Positions 33,944 to 42,739 of a stretch of DNA of 64,000 nt are shown here, piece by piece. Both the position numbers and the translations under genes were made by a program. Position 1 is the stretch's first letter. Each line of letters begins with the position of its first letter. This DNA is from Mesobacillus jeotgali (lineage in GTDB: Bacteria > Bacillota > Bacilli > Bacillales > Cytobacillaceae). The notes below the pieces were generated by a model. The model ran no database searches. It was not told where the DNA came from and saw only the letters and a program-made list of their open reading frames with translations. The stretch is from assembly GCF_900166585.1 (NCBI RefSeq), contig NZ_FVZC01000009.1:2243444-2307443 (forward strand), in the 5' to 3' direction.

Positions 33944-36220
33944 TCAGCTGGCATTTTTATAGCCGCACGCTCTTGCTTTTTTATCGTGTCCCAAGTGTTT
34001 TCCGTTATTGTCCATTACCTTTCCTTTTGCGTTTCCGCTTTGCTCCGGACACTGCTTTTGCTTAAGGTCGATTTGAACCATGACAGGATCATGGTCACTT
34101 GCCCGCCCATGCTCCTCCATATACATAGAATTAATATTGATGATATCCGCCTCACTGCTGTCAGCAAGATGATTGGATACCAGAATATGATCAAGTACCT
34201 GAGAATTTCCCTGAAAATTATAAGTGAACCTTTCTTCTGCAGGCAATGTTTCAATCATGTTTGTTAATTGCCCGTTTTCCAATGCCTCAATTGGTTGGGA
34301 ATACTCAAAGTCGTTCAAATCCCCAAGAACAACGACATTTGCTTCAGGATCCTGTGAGTATATCCCTGCGACAAATTCGTTCAGCAATTTAGCAATCTCA
34401 ATTCTTTTTGCCTCGCTATCAAGGACTGGCGGCTGGATTTTGCCGAATAATGGGGTGTCTCCGCCTTTTGAGTTAAAATGGTTGGCGATGACGACTACAT
34501 CTTCCCCTTTGAATTCAAACTCTGCAGCCAATGGTTTCCTTGTATCTTCAAAAATAGGATTCTGCGGGTCGATTCTACCCGGATTCAATGTCAGACCGCC
34601 ATTTTCATAGGCAACAGCTTCTGTCGAAGTGCCTTTAGGTGCCTCTTTTAACTGTACACGTTCCGGATTATATAGGTAGCCCACACGAATGTTTCCGCCC
34701 GGCGCTCCTCCATCCTGGTTATACTCTGGGGCAATATCAGTCCAGCTGTATGCAGGTCCGCCCTGCGCAGTAATTTCATCGATCAAAGCCTGGTAGCTCA
34801 TCGATGCATCTGAAGAACCGCTGGCTGTCTGGCCGTCATTATCTTGTACTTCAACAAGACCGATAATATCAGGCGATTTCAAGTTGTTAATTATCGAATC
34901 TGCAATTCTTTTAGTCTTTGCAGCATCTGTTTTTGCTGAGAAGTTTTCAATATTATAGCTGGCAATTGTCAATTTATCCTTTTCAGTCTCTAATTTCGTC
35001 AAATCTTCAACAAATTGGGCTTCAGTCAACTCTGGAAGCGTATCCTGATCCACCAAGATTTTGAAATTTGAGAAGCTGTAACTTACTACACCAGTGACTA
35101 GTCCATTAAAACGGTCTCCTGTTTTCGCAACAAAGTCACGATTGATGAGCAGGAACAGCCTTTCAGGATTGCTGCTTTCCTTAGTCAGCAAGATTCCGCC
35201 TTGCGGGCTGTATACCTTTCCATCAACCTTATTGGCGATGACAGGCACCTCGCCATATTTCTGCGGTCCGATGACCTGGGGACTTTCAACTCCGATTCTC
35301 ATACCCTCGAGACTTTCATAAAAGTCGATGCCATCCTCGGCAGGATCAAAGACACCGAATTGATCATTATCAATGATTTGTGATGGCGGAATTCTGTCTT
35401 GGCCAATGACGACGGCATCAGGCAGCTTGTTGCCAGAAGCAATCTTAGTAACTGCAGTCGCGTTTATTTCAGTCATTGCCAGGTCAGTCTGCAGCTTTTC
35501 ACTGTAGCCATCAAGAACCCATTCCTTCACAAGGCCATCAACTTTAACCGAATCACCTACAGCAAGACCATGAGACTTTTGGTAAACATATACCGCTTCC
35601 GAAGTGTTTGGGTTACCATCCTCTTCTGGTTCCTGCATAAAAAACGCGCTGCTGCCATCAATTTTTGTTACAATGCCTGTAACTCCGGCAACATTTTGGT
35701 CCTTATAGGGTGAGGAATGACCTTCTCCCTGAATATCATGGATTTTCAAACCTGTAACAGCGGGTGGCTCAGGCTCTCCCTGGTTTCCGCCGCTGTCCTC
35801 AGCGAAGCGCATAGCTGTAGGCGACTTAAGGCCTGGTACGGTGAAATATGCTTGAAGTGAACCTGTCACCTGCACTTTTTTACCGATAATATCTGGATTG
35901 GAAGATAAACCAAATGAATTCCTGAAAGAGGTACTGATCTGGACAGGCAGAATTTTGCTTGCATCCTTTTCATCAGGATTGTCTGCCAGTGCAAGATTAT
36001 AATCATTTCCGAATGGAGCTTCAAAATCATAGGCATTGGTGCCTGTAGTATGTGCTACTATGTATCCTTCAACTGTTCCCGTACCACTGTTATTTTCTAT
36101 CGCCTGCTGGACAGTCAGGATTGGTTCAGCTGATGTTTGGCCAGGGAAAGGTGAAACATAGCCCATAAGCAGAATAACCGCTGTCAGCAAAGAAAAAAGT
36201 TTTTGACGAAAGTTCCCCAC
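33944..36220 (-). CDS. secreted endonuclease/exonuclease/phosphatase-family nuclease (ExeM/YhcR-like)
   Basis: A 758-aa secreted protein. A signal peptide covers about residues 1-31 (ending GQTSAEP). OB-fold-like domains follow: about 36-140 (GTVEGYIVAHTTGTNAYDFE) and 155-260 (GVTGIVTKIDGSSAFFMQEP). The catalytic EEP domain runs from about 415: ASYNIENFSA, GLVEVQDNDG, IANHFNSKGGD, VVLGDLNDFEYS, LDHILVS, RASDHDPV. All metal and catalytic motifs look complete. Likely degrades extracellular DNA or nucleotides. It ends in a basic tail with no LPXTG motif or membrane anchor, although a sortase gene lies just upstream. Absent from the corresponding B. subtilis site, so accessory. Confidence 0.88.
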   Translation of the reverse strand: MGNFRQKLFSLLTAVILLMGYVSPFPGQTSAEPILTVQQAIENNSGTGTVEGYIVAHTTGTNAYDFEAPFGNDYNLALADNPDEKDASKILPVQISTSFRNSFGLSSNPDIIGKKVQVTGSLQAYFTVPGLKSPTAMRFAEDSGGNQGEPEPPAVTGLKIHDIQGEGHSSPYKDQNVAGVTGIVTKIDGSSAFFMQEPEEDGNPNTSEAVYVYQKSHGLAVGDSVKVDGLVKEWVLDGYSEKLQTDLAMTEINATAVTKIASGNKLPDAVVIGQDRIPPSQIIDNDQFGVFDPAEDGIDFYESLEGMRIGVESPQVIGPQKYGEVPVIANKVDGKVYSPQGGILLTKESSNPERLFLLINRDFVAKTGDRFNGLVTGVVSYSFSNFKILVDQDTLPELTEAQFVEDLTKLETEKDKLTIASYNIENFSAKTDAAKTKRIADSIINNLKSPDIIGLVEVQDNDGQTASGSSDASMSYQALIDEITAQGGPAYSWTDIAPEYNQDGGAPGGNIRVGYLYNPERVQLKEAPKGTSTEAVAYENGGLTLNPGRIDPQNPIFEDTRKPLAAEFEFKGEDVVVIANHFNSKGGDTPLFGKIQPPVLDSEAKRIEIAKLLNEFVAGIYSQDPEANVVVLGDLNDFEYSQPIEALENGQLTNMIETLPAEERFTYNFQGNSQVLDHILVSNHLADSSEADIININSMYMEEHGRASDHDPVMVQIDLKQKQCPEQSGNAKGKVMDNNGKHLGHDKKARACGYKNAS

Positions 36221-36390
36221 ATTGATTCCTCCTCAGATTATATCCGACAGAATAAGATCCCTGTCAGAAGGAATATAACATGGATATTTCAGCTATTCCA
36301 TGCAGTGTATGTTAATTATTCCTAAATTTAGAAAAATGAATACATAGTATGAAAACGCTTTATATTAAAATAGTTACCATACTCCCGCAC

Positions 36391-36431
36391 AAAGAAAACC
36401 AGCCAGGACTTTTGGCCCTTCCTGGTTTTTT
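36391..36431 (-). terminator. probable terminator of the sortase gene
   Basis: AAAACCAGGA and TCCTGGCTGGTTTT form an imperfect stem with a T-run, immediately after the sortase stop. Confidence 0.65.
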
Positions 36432-36437
36432 GCTAGA

Positions 36438-37019
36438 TTAATTGCCCTCAGCTGTCCTCCTGGCATAAATGATATAACGGTAAGGAGCATCGCCTATATA
36501 ATTGAAAGGGTAACAGGTGGTCAGAATAAGTTCTTCTTCAGTATGTTGGAGAGTAATGATGCTAGTGTCTTCAGCACTTACAATCTTTGTTGCAATGATT
36601 TCGTATGTATAGTCCCCATAAGGCATTTTCATTGTCAAATGATCCCCCAATTTCAGGTCACCTGCTTTTCGGAAAACTGTATCACGATGGCCTGAGAGGA
36701 CGATTTGCCCTTTTTCATCCGGGTAAAAGGAGTCTTTATAATGGCCTACTCCCTTGTCCAGATCATCCGGGTCCGTCCCTTCTACAATCGGCAGCTCCGC
36801 TTCAATTCTTGGGATTACCAGCAATCCTGATGCATCGCCAGTATCTGGCTTGAACTCTTCCTTTTTCATCTTCAGATGATTATCTTTAACTAAATCTCTG
36901 GCGGCTGCAAGGGAAATCATCTCCTGGCGTTTGATATCCCATAATTGGAACACACCAATGGTGAGAATGACGATCCCGCTGAGGATAATTACAATAGCCA
37001 ATATTTTTGGTATTTTCAT
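36438..37019 (-). CDS. class D-type sortase
   Basis: Membrane-anchored transpeptidase of 193 aa with one N-terminal transmembrane segment (about residues 5-26). Catalytic triad residues are visible: His111 in LSGHRDTVF, Cys169 in LTTCYPFNYIG and Arg181 in APYRYIIYARR. The TLQHT region and length fit class D (YhcS-like) sortases. AGGAGCGG precedes the ATG. In B. subtilis YhcS partners the nuclease YhcR; the adjacent nuclease here resembles YhcR in part, but no sorting signal is seen in it. Confidence 0.9.
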   Translation of the reverse strand: MKIPKILAIVIILSGIVILTIGVFQLWDIKRQEMISLAAARDLVKDNHLKMKKEEFKPDTGDASGLLVIPRIEAELPIVEGTDPDDLDKGVGHYKDSFYPDEKGQIVLSGHRDTVFRKAGDLKLGDHLTMKMPYGDYTYEIIATKIVSAEDTSIITLQHTEEELILTTCYPFNYIGDAPYRYIIYARRTAEGN

Positions 37020-37092
37020 ATACCGCTCCTGATTAAGTCTTTAGTATCAGTATACCAAGATGCCCTCTTGTATAAAAAGCACTTTTTTAAAA

Positions 37093-37127
37093 TGAAAAAA
37101 CCTCCTCTTCCAAATGGAAAAGGAGGC
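37093..37127 (-). terminator. intrinsic terminator of sdhCAB
   Basis: Arms CCTCCTTTTCC and GGAAGAGGAGG on the minus strand with an ATTT loop and a T-run. It lies beyond the structured element that follows sdhB. Confidence 0.8.
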
Positions 37128-37168
37128 TGTATTTTTTATAAAGAATAGCTTTTTACCCTTAGATTATT

Positions 37169-37293
37169 GTCCAAGTTCAGCGCCTAGCCAGTTTTCATCC
37201 TGGAGTTGGCTTCCTCAAGTATCTTGCGAGAAGCATTAGCTTTGAGCAGCTCGAGTCGCTTATTGGGGCTGACCAAGGCGCTTGCGCTTTTCT
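37169..37293. repeat. possible dispersed structured repeat 3' of sdhB
   Basis: About 125 bp with inverted ends: GTCCAAG...GCGCCTAGCC on the left and GGGGCTGACCAAGGCGC then TTGCGC on the right, with CTCGAGTCGCTT between. I recall similar blocks dispersed in many Bacillaceae genomes, but I could not check. It abuts the sdhB stop exactly and would form part of the sdh mRNA 3' end. Confidence 0.5.
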
Positions 37294-38055
37294 TTATACT
37301 TGGTCGCTTCCGAAGAAGTTCTTGAAAGATTGGAATGTTGTATCACGGTTCAAGGCAGCGATTGATGTAGTCAACGGAATGCCTTTAGGGCATGACTGAA
37401 CACAGTTCTGGGAGTTACCGCAGTTTGCAAGTCCTCCGTCTCCCATGATCGTTTCAAGTCGTTCTCCTTTGTTCAAAGCACCAGTTGGGTGAGCATTGAA
37501 CAGGCGAACCTGTGACAATGGCTGCGGTCCGATAAAGTCAGACTTGCTGTTTACGTTCGGGCAAGCCTCAAGGCACACACCGCATGTCATGCACTTGGAT
37601 AGTTCGTAAGCCCATTGGCGCTTTTTCTCAGGCATACGAGGTCCCGGTCCAAGATCGTAAGTTCCATCGATAGGAATCCAAGCTTTAACTCGCTTCAGTG
37701 AATCGAACATGCGGCTGCGGTCAACCTGCAGGTCACGGACAACCGGGAATGTTCTCATAGGCTCCAGTCTGATTGGCTGCTCCAGCTGGTCTACAAGCGC
37801 AGAACATGACTGGCGCGGACGCCCATTGATGACCATTGAGCAAGCACCACAAACCTCTTCAAGGCAGTTCATATCCCATGCGATTGGAGTAGTAGCCTCT
37901 CCTTTTGCATTAACAGGATTACGGCGTATCTCCATAAGCGCGGAAATCACATTCATATTTGGGCGGTAATCTAGTTCAAACTCTTCCTGATAAGGGGCTG
38001 AATCAGGAGTATCCTGGCGGCTGATGATAAAACGGACAGTTCTTTTCTCTGACAT
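37294..38055 (-). CDS. sdhB: succinate dehydrogenase iron-sulfur subunit
   Basis: Electron-transfer subunit of complex II, passing electrons from SdhA flavin to the SdhC haem/menaquinone site. The 253-aa product has the plant-type 2Fe-2S motif CLEEVCGACSMVINGRPRQS and C-terminal clusters CMTCGVCLEACPN and CVQSCPKGIPL. It follows sdhA by 5 nt. The stop codon lies directly against a structured repeat element. Confidence 0.97.
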   Translation of the reverse strand: MSEKRTVRFIISRQDTPDSAPYQEEFELDYRPNMNVISALMEIRRNPVNAKGEATTPIAWDMNCLEEVCGACSMVINGRPRQSCSALVDQLEQPIRLEPMRTFPVVRDLQVDRSRMFDSLKRVKAWIPIDGTYDLGPGPRMPEKKRQWAYELSKCMTCGVCLEACPNVNSKSDFIGPQPLSQVRLFNAHPTGALNKGERLETIMGDGGLANCGNSQNCVQSCPKGIPLTTSIAALNRDTTFQSFKNFFGSDQV

Positions 38056-38060
38056 GCTTA

Positions 38061-39818
38061 TTACTCCCCTTTCTTCTTGGAATAATCTCGCTTACGCGGT
38101 TGGATTAATGAAGTATCGACATCTTCATAATGGAATGCTGGCGCAGAGTTAGCATCAACAAACTTCGCCATTGTTGTTTTCAGGAAGTCCTCATCGTTAC
38201 GGTCAGGGAATTCCGGTTTATAGTGAGCTCCACGGCTTTCATTACGGTTATATGCGCCGATCGTGATAACACGGGCAAGCTGGAGCATGTTTTGAAGCTG
38301 ACGTGTGAATACGGCGCCCTGGTTGCTCCATTTAGCTGTATCATTAATATTGATATTTTTGTAACGCTCCATCAATTCAACGATTTTCTCATCTGTTTTC
38401 TTCAGTCTGTCATTGTAACGAACAACTGTGACATTGTCTGTCATCCATTCGCCAAGCTCTTTGTGAAGGACATATGCGTTCTCTGTTCCATCCAATGACA
38501 TTACATTGTTCCACTTCTCCTGTTCCATTTTGACAGCATCATCAAACAGAACTGAAGAAACAGCATCCGCGCTCTTTTCAAGGCCATTGATGTAACGGAT
38601 TGCGTTAGGACCAGCGACCATTCCGCCATAGATTGCAGACAGCAGGGAGTTGGCCCCAAGACGGTTCGCACCGTGCTGTGAGTAATCTACTTCACCAGCT
38701 GCAAACAGGCCAGGAATATTTGTCATCTGATCATAGTCAACCCACAGTCCACCCATAGAATAGTGAACAGCAGGGAAGATTTTCATAGGAACTTTTCTTG
38801 GATCGTCTCCCATGAATTTTTCATAAATTTCAATGATTCCGCCAAGCTTGATGTCAAGCTCTTTAGGATCCTTATGTGAAAGGTCAAGATATACCATGTT
38901 TTCGCCGTTGATGCCGAGCTTCTGGCTTACGCACACATCGAAGATTTCACGTGTAGCGATATCACGAGGCACAAGGTTTCCGTAAGCTGGATATTTCTCT
39001 TCAAGGAAATACCAAGGCTTACCGTCCTTGTAAGTCCATACTCGTCCACCTTCTCCACGTGCAGATTCACTCATTAGGCGAAGTTTGTCATCACCAGGAA
39101 TTGCCGTTGGGTGAATCTGGATGAATTCTCCGTTAGCATAATATCCGCCCTGCTGATAAACGATTGCAGCAGCTGAACCCGTATTGATTACTGAGTTCGT
39201 TGTTTTACCGAAAATGATACCAGGTCCACCAGTTGCCATGATGACGGCATCAGCAGCAAATGATTTGATTTCCATTGAAGTCAGGTTTTGTGCTACCACC
39301 CCGCGGCAGACACCTTCCTCATCCTTAACTATTCCAAGGAATTCCCATCCTTCATACTTTGTGACCAAACCAGCCACTTCATGGCGGCGGACTTGCTCAT
39401 CCAAAGCATAAAGAAGCTGCTGTCCAGTTGTCGCACCAGCAAATGCTGTACGGTGATGCTGTGTACCTCCGAAACGGCGGAAGTCCAGCAATCCTTCAGG
39501 TGTACGGTTGAACATTACACCCATACGGTCAAGAAGGTGGATGATTCCTGGTGCTGCTTCAGCCATTGCTTTTACAGGCGGCTGGTTTGCAAGGAAGTCA
39601 CCGCCATAAACTGTATCATCAAAGTGCTCCCAAGGAGAGTCACCTTCACCTTTTGTATTTACTGCGCCGTTAATTCCGCCCTGTGCACAAACAGAGTGGG
39701 AACGTTTTACCGGCACAAGAGAAAACAGTTCAACAGGAGTTCCTGTTTCTGCAACTTTTATAGTAGCCATTAAGCCAGCCAAACCGCCGCCGACTACGAT
39801 AACCTTACCTTTACTCAT
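38061..39818 (-). CDS. sdhA: succinate dehydrogenase flavoprotein subunit
   Basis: Catalytic FAD subunit oxidising succinate to fumarate. The 585-aa product has the N-terminal FAD-binding VVGGGLAGLMATIKVAE and the SVCAQGGINGAVN segment carrying the region of covalent flavin attachment. Substrate-site motifs IQIHPTAIPGD, SESARGEGGRVW and SQHGANRLGANSLLSA are also present. Middle gene of sdhCAB. Confidence 0.97.
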   Translation of the reverse strand: MSKGKVIVVGGGLAGLMATIKVAETGTPVELFSLVPVKRSHSVCAQGGINGAVNTKGEGDSPWEHFDDTVYGGDFLANQPPVKAMAEAAPGIIHLLDRMGVMFNRTPEGLLDFRRFGGTQHHRTAFAGATTGQQLLYALDEQVRRHEVAGLVTKYEGWEFLGIVKDEEGVCRGVVAQNLTSMEIKSFAADAVIMATGGPGIIFGKTTNSVINTGSAAAIVYQQGGYYANGEFIQIHPTAIPGDDKLRLMSESARGEGGRVWTYKDGKPWYFLEEKYPAYGNLVPRDIATREIFDVCVSQKLGINGENMVYLDLSHKDPKELDIKLGGIIEIYEKFMGDDPRKVPMKIFPAVHYSMGGLWVDYDQMTNIPGLFAAGEVDYSQHGANRLGANSLLSAIYGGMVAGPNAIRYINGLEKSADAVSSVLFDDAVKMEQEKWNNVMSLDGTENAYVLHKELGEWMTDNVTVVRYNDRLKKTDEKIVELMERYKNININDTAKWSNQGAVFTRQLQNMLQLARVITIGAYNRNESRGAHYKPEFPDRNDEDFLKTTMAKFVDANSAPAFHYEDVDTSLIQPRKRDYSKKKGE

Positions 39819-39926
39819 CGTGACTCACTCCCTTAAATCCAAGTCTGTCTTTCATATCCCTAAAAAAGTAATTCTATTTCTCAGCCTAAGCTGCACATTA
39901 TTTGTTCATTTATTTCAGAAATGAGC

Positions 39927-40535
39927 TTATACAAACGCCAGGATCGCGCGGACTCCAACAATGGAAAGCGCAATGAAAACCCCGATTGTGATATAAGTAG
40001 AAATCACTTGTGAACGTGGTGTAACAGTGATTCCCCAGCTTACGAGGAAAGACCATAATCCGTTTGCGAAGTGGAAAGTGGTAGAAATTACACCAATTAA
40101 ATAGAACCATAGCATGAATGGAGTTGATAGAATAGTCTCCATCATCTGGAAGTTAACATCTGCACCAAAGGCTGCGGCAATACGTGTTTCCCATACATGC
40201 CATGCCACAAAGACCAATGTGATGACCCCGGATACACGCTGGAGCATGAACATCCAGTTTCTGAAATGGCCATATTGGCCTATATTGTTTTTAGCTGTAA
40301 AAGCAATATATAGACCGTAAATTGCATGGAATAATAATGGTAAGAAGATAATGAAGATTTCTAGAAAGTACCTGAAAGGCAACTGCTCCATAAAATGTGC
40401 TGCGTTATTAAATGATTCTTCTCCCCCTGTAGCAAAATGGTTTACTACAAGGTGCTGCGTTAGGAATAGACCTACTGGAATAACACCCAGTAAAGAATGC
40501 AGCCTCCGCCAATAAAACTCTTGTCTACCTGCCAT
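39927..40535 (-). CDS. sdhC: succinate dehydrogenase cytochrome b558 subunit
   Basis: Membrane anchor of complex II, di-haem cytochrome b of the Bacillus type, 202 aa with five hydrophobic segments. Conserved histidines occur in FLTQHLVVNHF, LFHAIYGLY, VAWHVWETR and TFHFANGLW. The ribosome site is G-rich (AGGGGGG). In B. subtilis this leader is a target of the iron-sparing sRNA FsrA; the G-run would suit a C-rich sRNA here too, but that is inference. Confidence 0.96.
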   Translation of the reverse strand: MAGRQEFYWRRLHSLLGVIPVGLFLTQHLVVNHFATGGEESFNNAAHFMEQLPFRYFLEIFIIFLPLLFHAIYGLYIAFTAKNNIGQYGHFRNWMFMLQRVSGVITLVFVAWHVWETRIAAAFGADVNFQMMETILSTPFMLWFYLIGVISTTFHFANGLWSFLVSWGITVTPRSQVISTYITIGVFIALSIVGVRAILAFV

Positions 40536-40990
40536 AAGTATACCCCCCTGAAATTTGGCCGTGATGTCCAGGCTTCTCTCCCCATCCCTATTAACCTAAG
40601 AGACTGATTAAACCTAACATCAAAAAAAAATAAGTATTTCTTACAATTATGTGACATGTTCATTTTACTCCCATCATAATAGAGCGTCAAGAAAACGGAT
40701 ACATAAAAATGCTTATATAAATAAAATTTTTAAAATATATTGGTATTGTAAAAATCCCACTTTTTAATCATTCCAAGCCCTGAAAGGTTATATTAAAATA
40801 ACACTATTGCCCTTTTACAACCATTTAAAAAAATAAATTTTTGAAATTCCAAGTTACGGGTATGGTATAAACATGGAAAAAAATTATAAAATCTTTAAGG
40901 AAACAAAATTTAACAGTCTTTAATTTTTACCATCGCCGGTTGTTTTCTTGGCAAATTGTTTATAATAGATTAATAGAAAGAGGGGAGAAC
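40536..40990. other. 455-bp divergent control region between sdhC and yslB
   Basis: Holds the sdhC leader of about 120 nt, the sdh promoter at 40662-40690, and an AT-rich stretch leading to a TATAAT-like element near 40960 for yslB. No gene is visible. Confidence 0.6.
40662..40690 (-). promoter_or_regulatory. sigma-A promoter of sdhCAB
   Basis: On the minus strand TTGACG (40685-40690) and TAAAAT (40662-40667) are exactly 17 bp apart, giving a leader of about 120 nt before sdhC. Confidence 0.65.
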
Positions 40991-41443
40991 ATGAGCGAAA
41001 CAACAACTTCTGAACAAAAGACCGAAAGCAAGCCTCTTGCTGTTTCTGCTTTCGGATATGAATTGATCAGGGACGAGCTTTTAGCGGAACTGCTCGGCAA
41101 AGACACACCTGAAATCCTTTACTGGGCCGGCAAAAGGCTCGCGCGCAAATATCCATTATCAAGCCTGGAGGAGACGATCCACTTTTTCCTGGAAGCGGGC
41201 TGGGGTCATCTCACCGTCAAAGAAGAATCACGAAAAGAAATGCTGCTCCAACTCAGCAGCGAACTGATTTCCTCCCGACTCAAAAAAAATCCAAACGCAA
41301 CCTTCCAGCTCGAAGCGGGATTCATCGCCCAGCAAATTGAACACCAGAAAAAAGTAACAGCAGAAGCCTTCGAACACCCGAATAAAAAATCATTGAAAAT
41401 CCTGTTCACAATCAAGTGGGATAAGACTGATATTATAGAGTGA
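40991..41443 (+). CDS. yslB: YslB-family (DUF2507) protein
   Basis: A 150-aa cytoplasmic protein of unknown function. The family core is visible in AFGYELIRDELLAELLGKD, then YWAGKRLARKYPL and FFLEAGWGHL. The ATG at 40991 has AGAGGGGAG upstream; the frame is open from 40940. It sits between sdhC and lysC as in B. subtilis, transcribed away from sdh. It may bind a hydrophobic ligand like related V4R-type folds, but that is not shown. Confidence 0.9.
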   Translation: MSETTTSEQKTESKPLAVSAFGYELIRDELLAELLGKDTPEILYWAGKRLARKYPLSSLEETIHFFLEAGWGHLTVKEESRKEMLLQLSSELISSRLKKNPNATFQLEAGFIAQQIEHQKKVTAEAFEHPNKKSLKILFTIKWDKTDIIE

Positions 41444-41497
41444 ATGGAAAAAGCAGAAGCTTTAACAAGATACTGTTTTATAATGCCAGCTTTATCT

Positions 41498-41560
41498 TAA
41501 GGGTTACTGCGCACGAATTTGGAAAAAATTTCGAAATTCGGTCGCAGTAACCTTTTTATT
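41498..41560 (+). terminator. intrinsic terminator of yslB
   Basis: A long imperfect hairpin with arms AAGGGTTACTGCG and CGCAGTAACCTTTTT, and inner CGAATTT/AAATTCG pairing, followed by a T-run on the + strand. Confidence 0.9.
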
Positions 41561-41649
41561 GTGGCTGGAATTTGAGCTATTACGGTTTTTCTAGCGCAAT
41601 ACATTTTGTTTGCCCTCCATACTGATACAATGACCAATTTAGAGGCACA

Positions 41650-42600
41650 TACTAATCTTCGGGCACATGTTCCTCTTACTTGTTACCGAACCCTTTTGTT
41701 CCTCCACTTTTCGGGCACATGTTCTTCTTACTTGTTACCGAAATCTTTTGCTCCTCCACTTTTCGGGCACATGTTCCTCTTACTTGTTACCGAACCCTTT
41801 TGCTCCTCCACTTTTCGGGCACATGTTCCTCTTACTTGTTCCCGAAACCTTTTGTTCCTCCACTTTTCGGGCACATGTTCCTCTTACTTGTTACCGAAAT
41901 CTTTTGCTCCTCCACTTTTCGGGCACATGTTCCTCATACTTGTTCCCGAAATCATTTGTCACTCCACTTTTCGGGCACATGTTGCTCTTACTTGTTACCG
42001 AAATCTTTTGCTCCTCCGCTTTTCGGGCACATGTTCTTCTTACTTGTTACCGAAATCTTTTGCTCCTCCACTTTTCGGGCACATGTTCCTCTTACTTGTT
42101 CCTCCACTTTTCGGGCACATGTTCCTCTTACTTGTTACCGAAATCTTTTGCTCCTCCACTTTTCGGGCACATGTTCCTCTTACTTGTTACCGAAACCTTT
42201 TGCTCCTCCGCTTTTCGGGCACATGTTCCTCTTACTTGTTACCGAAATCTTTTGCTCCTCCGCTTTTCGGGCACATGTTCTTCTTACTTGTTACCGAAAT
42301 CTTTTGTTCCTCCGCTTTTCGGGTACATGTTCCTCTTACTTGTTACCGAAATCTTTTGCTCCTCTGCTTTTCGGGCACATGTTCTTCTTACTTGTTACCG
42401 AAATCTTTTGCTCCTCCACTTTTCGGGCACATGTTCCTCTTACTTGTTACCGAACCCTTTTGCTCCTCCTTTTTTCGGGCACATGTTTCTCATACTTGTT
42501 ACCGAACTCATTTGCTCATCCACTTTTTCGGCACATGTTCCTCTTACTTGTTACCGAAACCTTTTGTTCCTCCACTTTTCGGGCACATGTTTCCCTTATG
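41650..42600. repeat. 52-bp tandem repeat array 2 (19 units)
   Basis: CGGGCACATG recurs at 41660 and then every 52 bp to 42580, 19 times, except for one 36-bp step between the units at 42076 and 42112 caused by a 16-bp deletion. Unit: left arm TTCGGGCACA, 13-nt centre TGTTCCTCTTACT, right arm TGTTACCGAA (TGTTCCCGAA in two units), then a 19-nt linker ATCTTTTGCTCCTCCACTT. Arms match 8 or 9 of 10. All three + frames stay open across the array because the unit has no stop and 52 is not a multiple of 3. It lies between the yslB and lysC terminators, so neither gene should transcribe it. Confidence 0.97.
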
Positions 42601-42699
42601 TGACCGTCTGCTCTCTCGTTTCCTTCCGGATGGCTCATACCGATGGACTGAAGCGCTGTCTCCTCTTGCACCCGAACAAGAGTCAGCGTCAATATCTGA

Positions 42700-42729
42700 A
42701 CAAAAAGCTTTCCCAGCCGGGAAAGCTTA
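42700..42729 (-). terminator. intrinsic terminator of lysC
   Basis: Perfect 10-bp stem AAGCTTTCCC/GGGAAAGCTT with a 4-nt loop and T-run on the minus strand, just after the lysC stop. Confidence 0.85.
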
Positions 42730-42739
42730 TTTTACCTGC

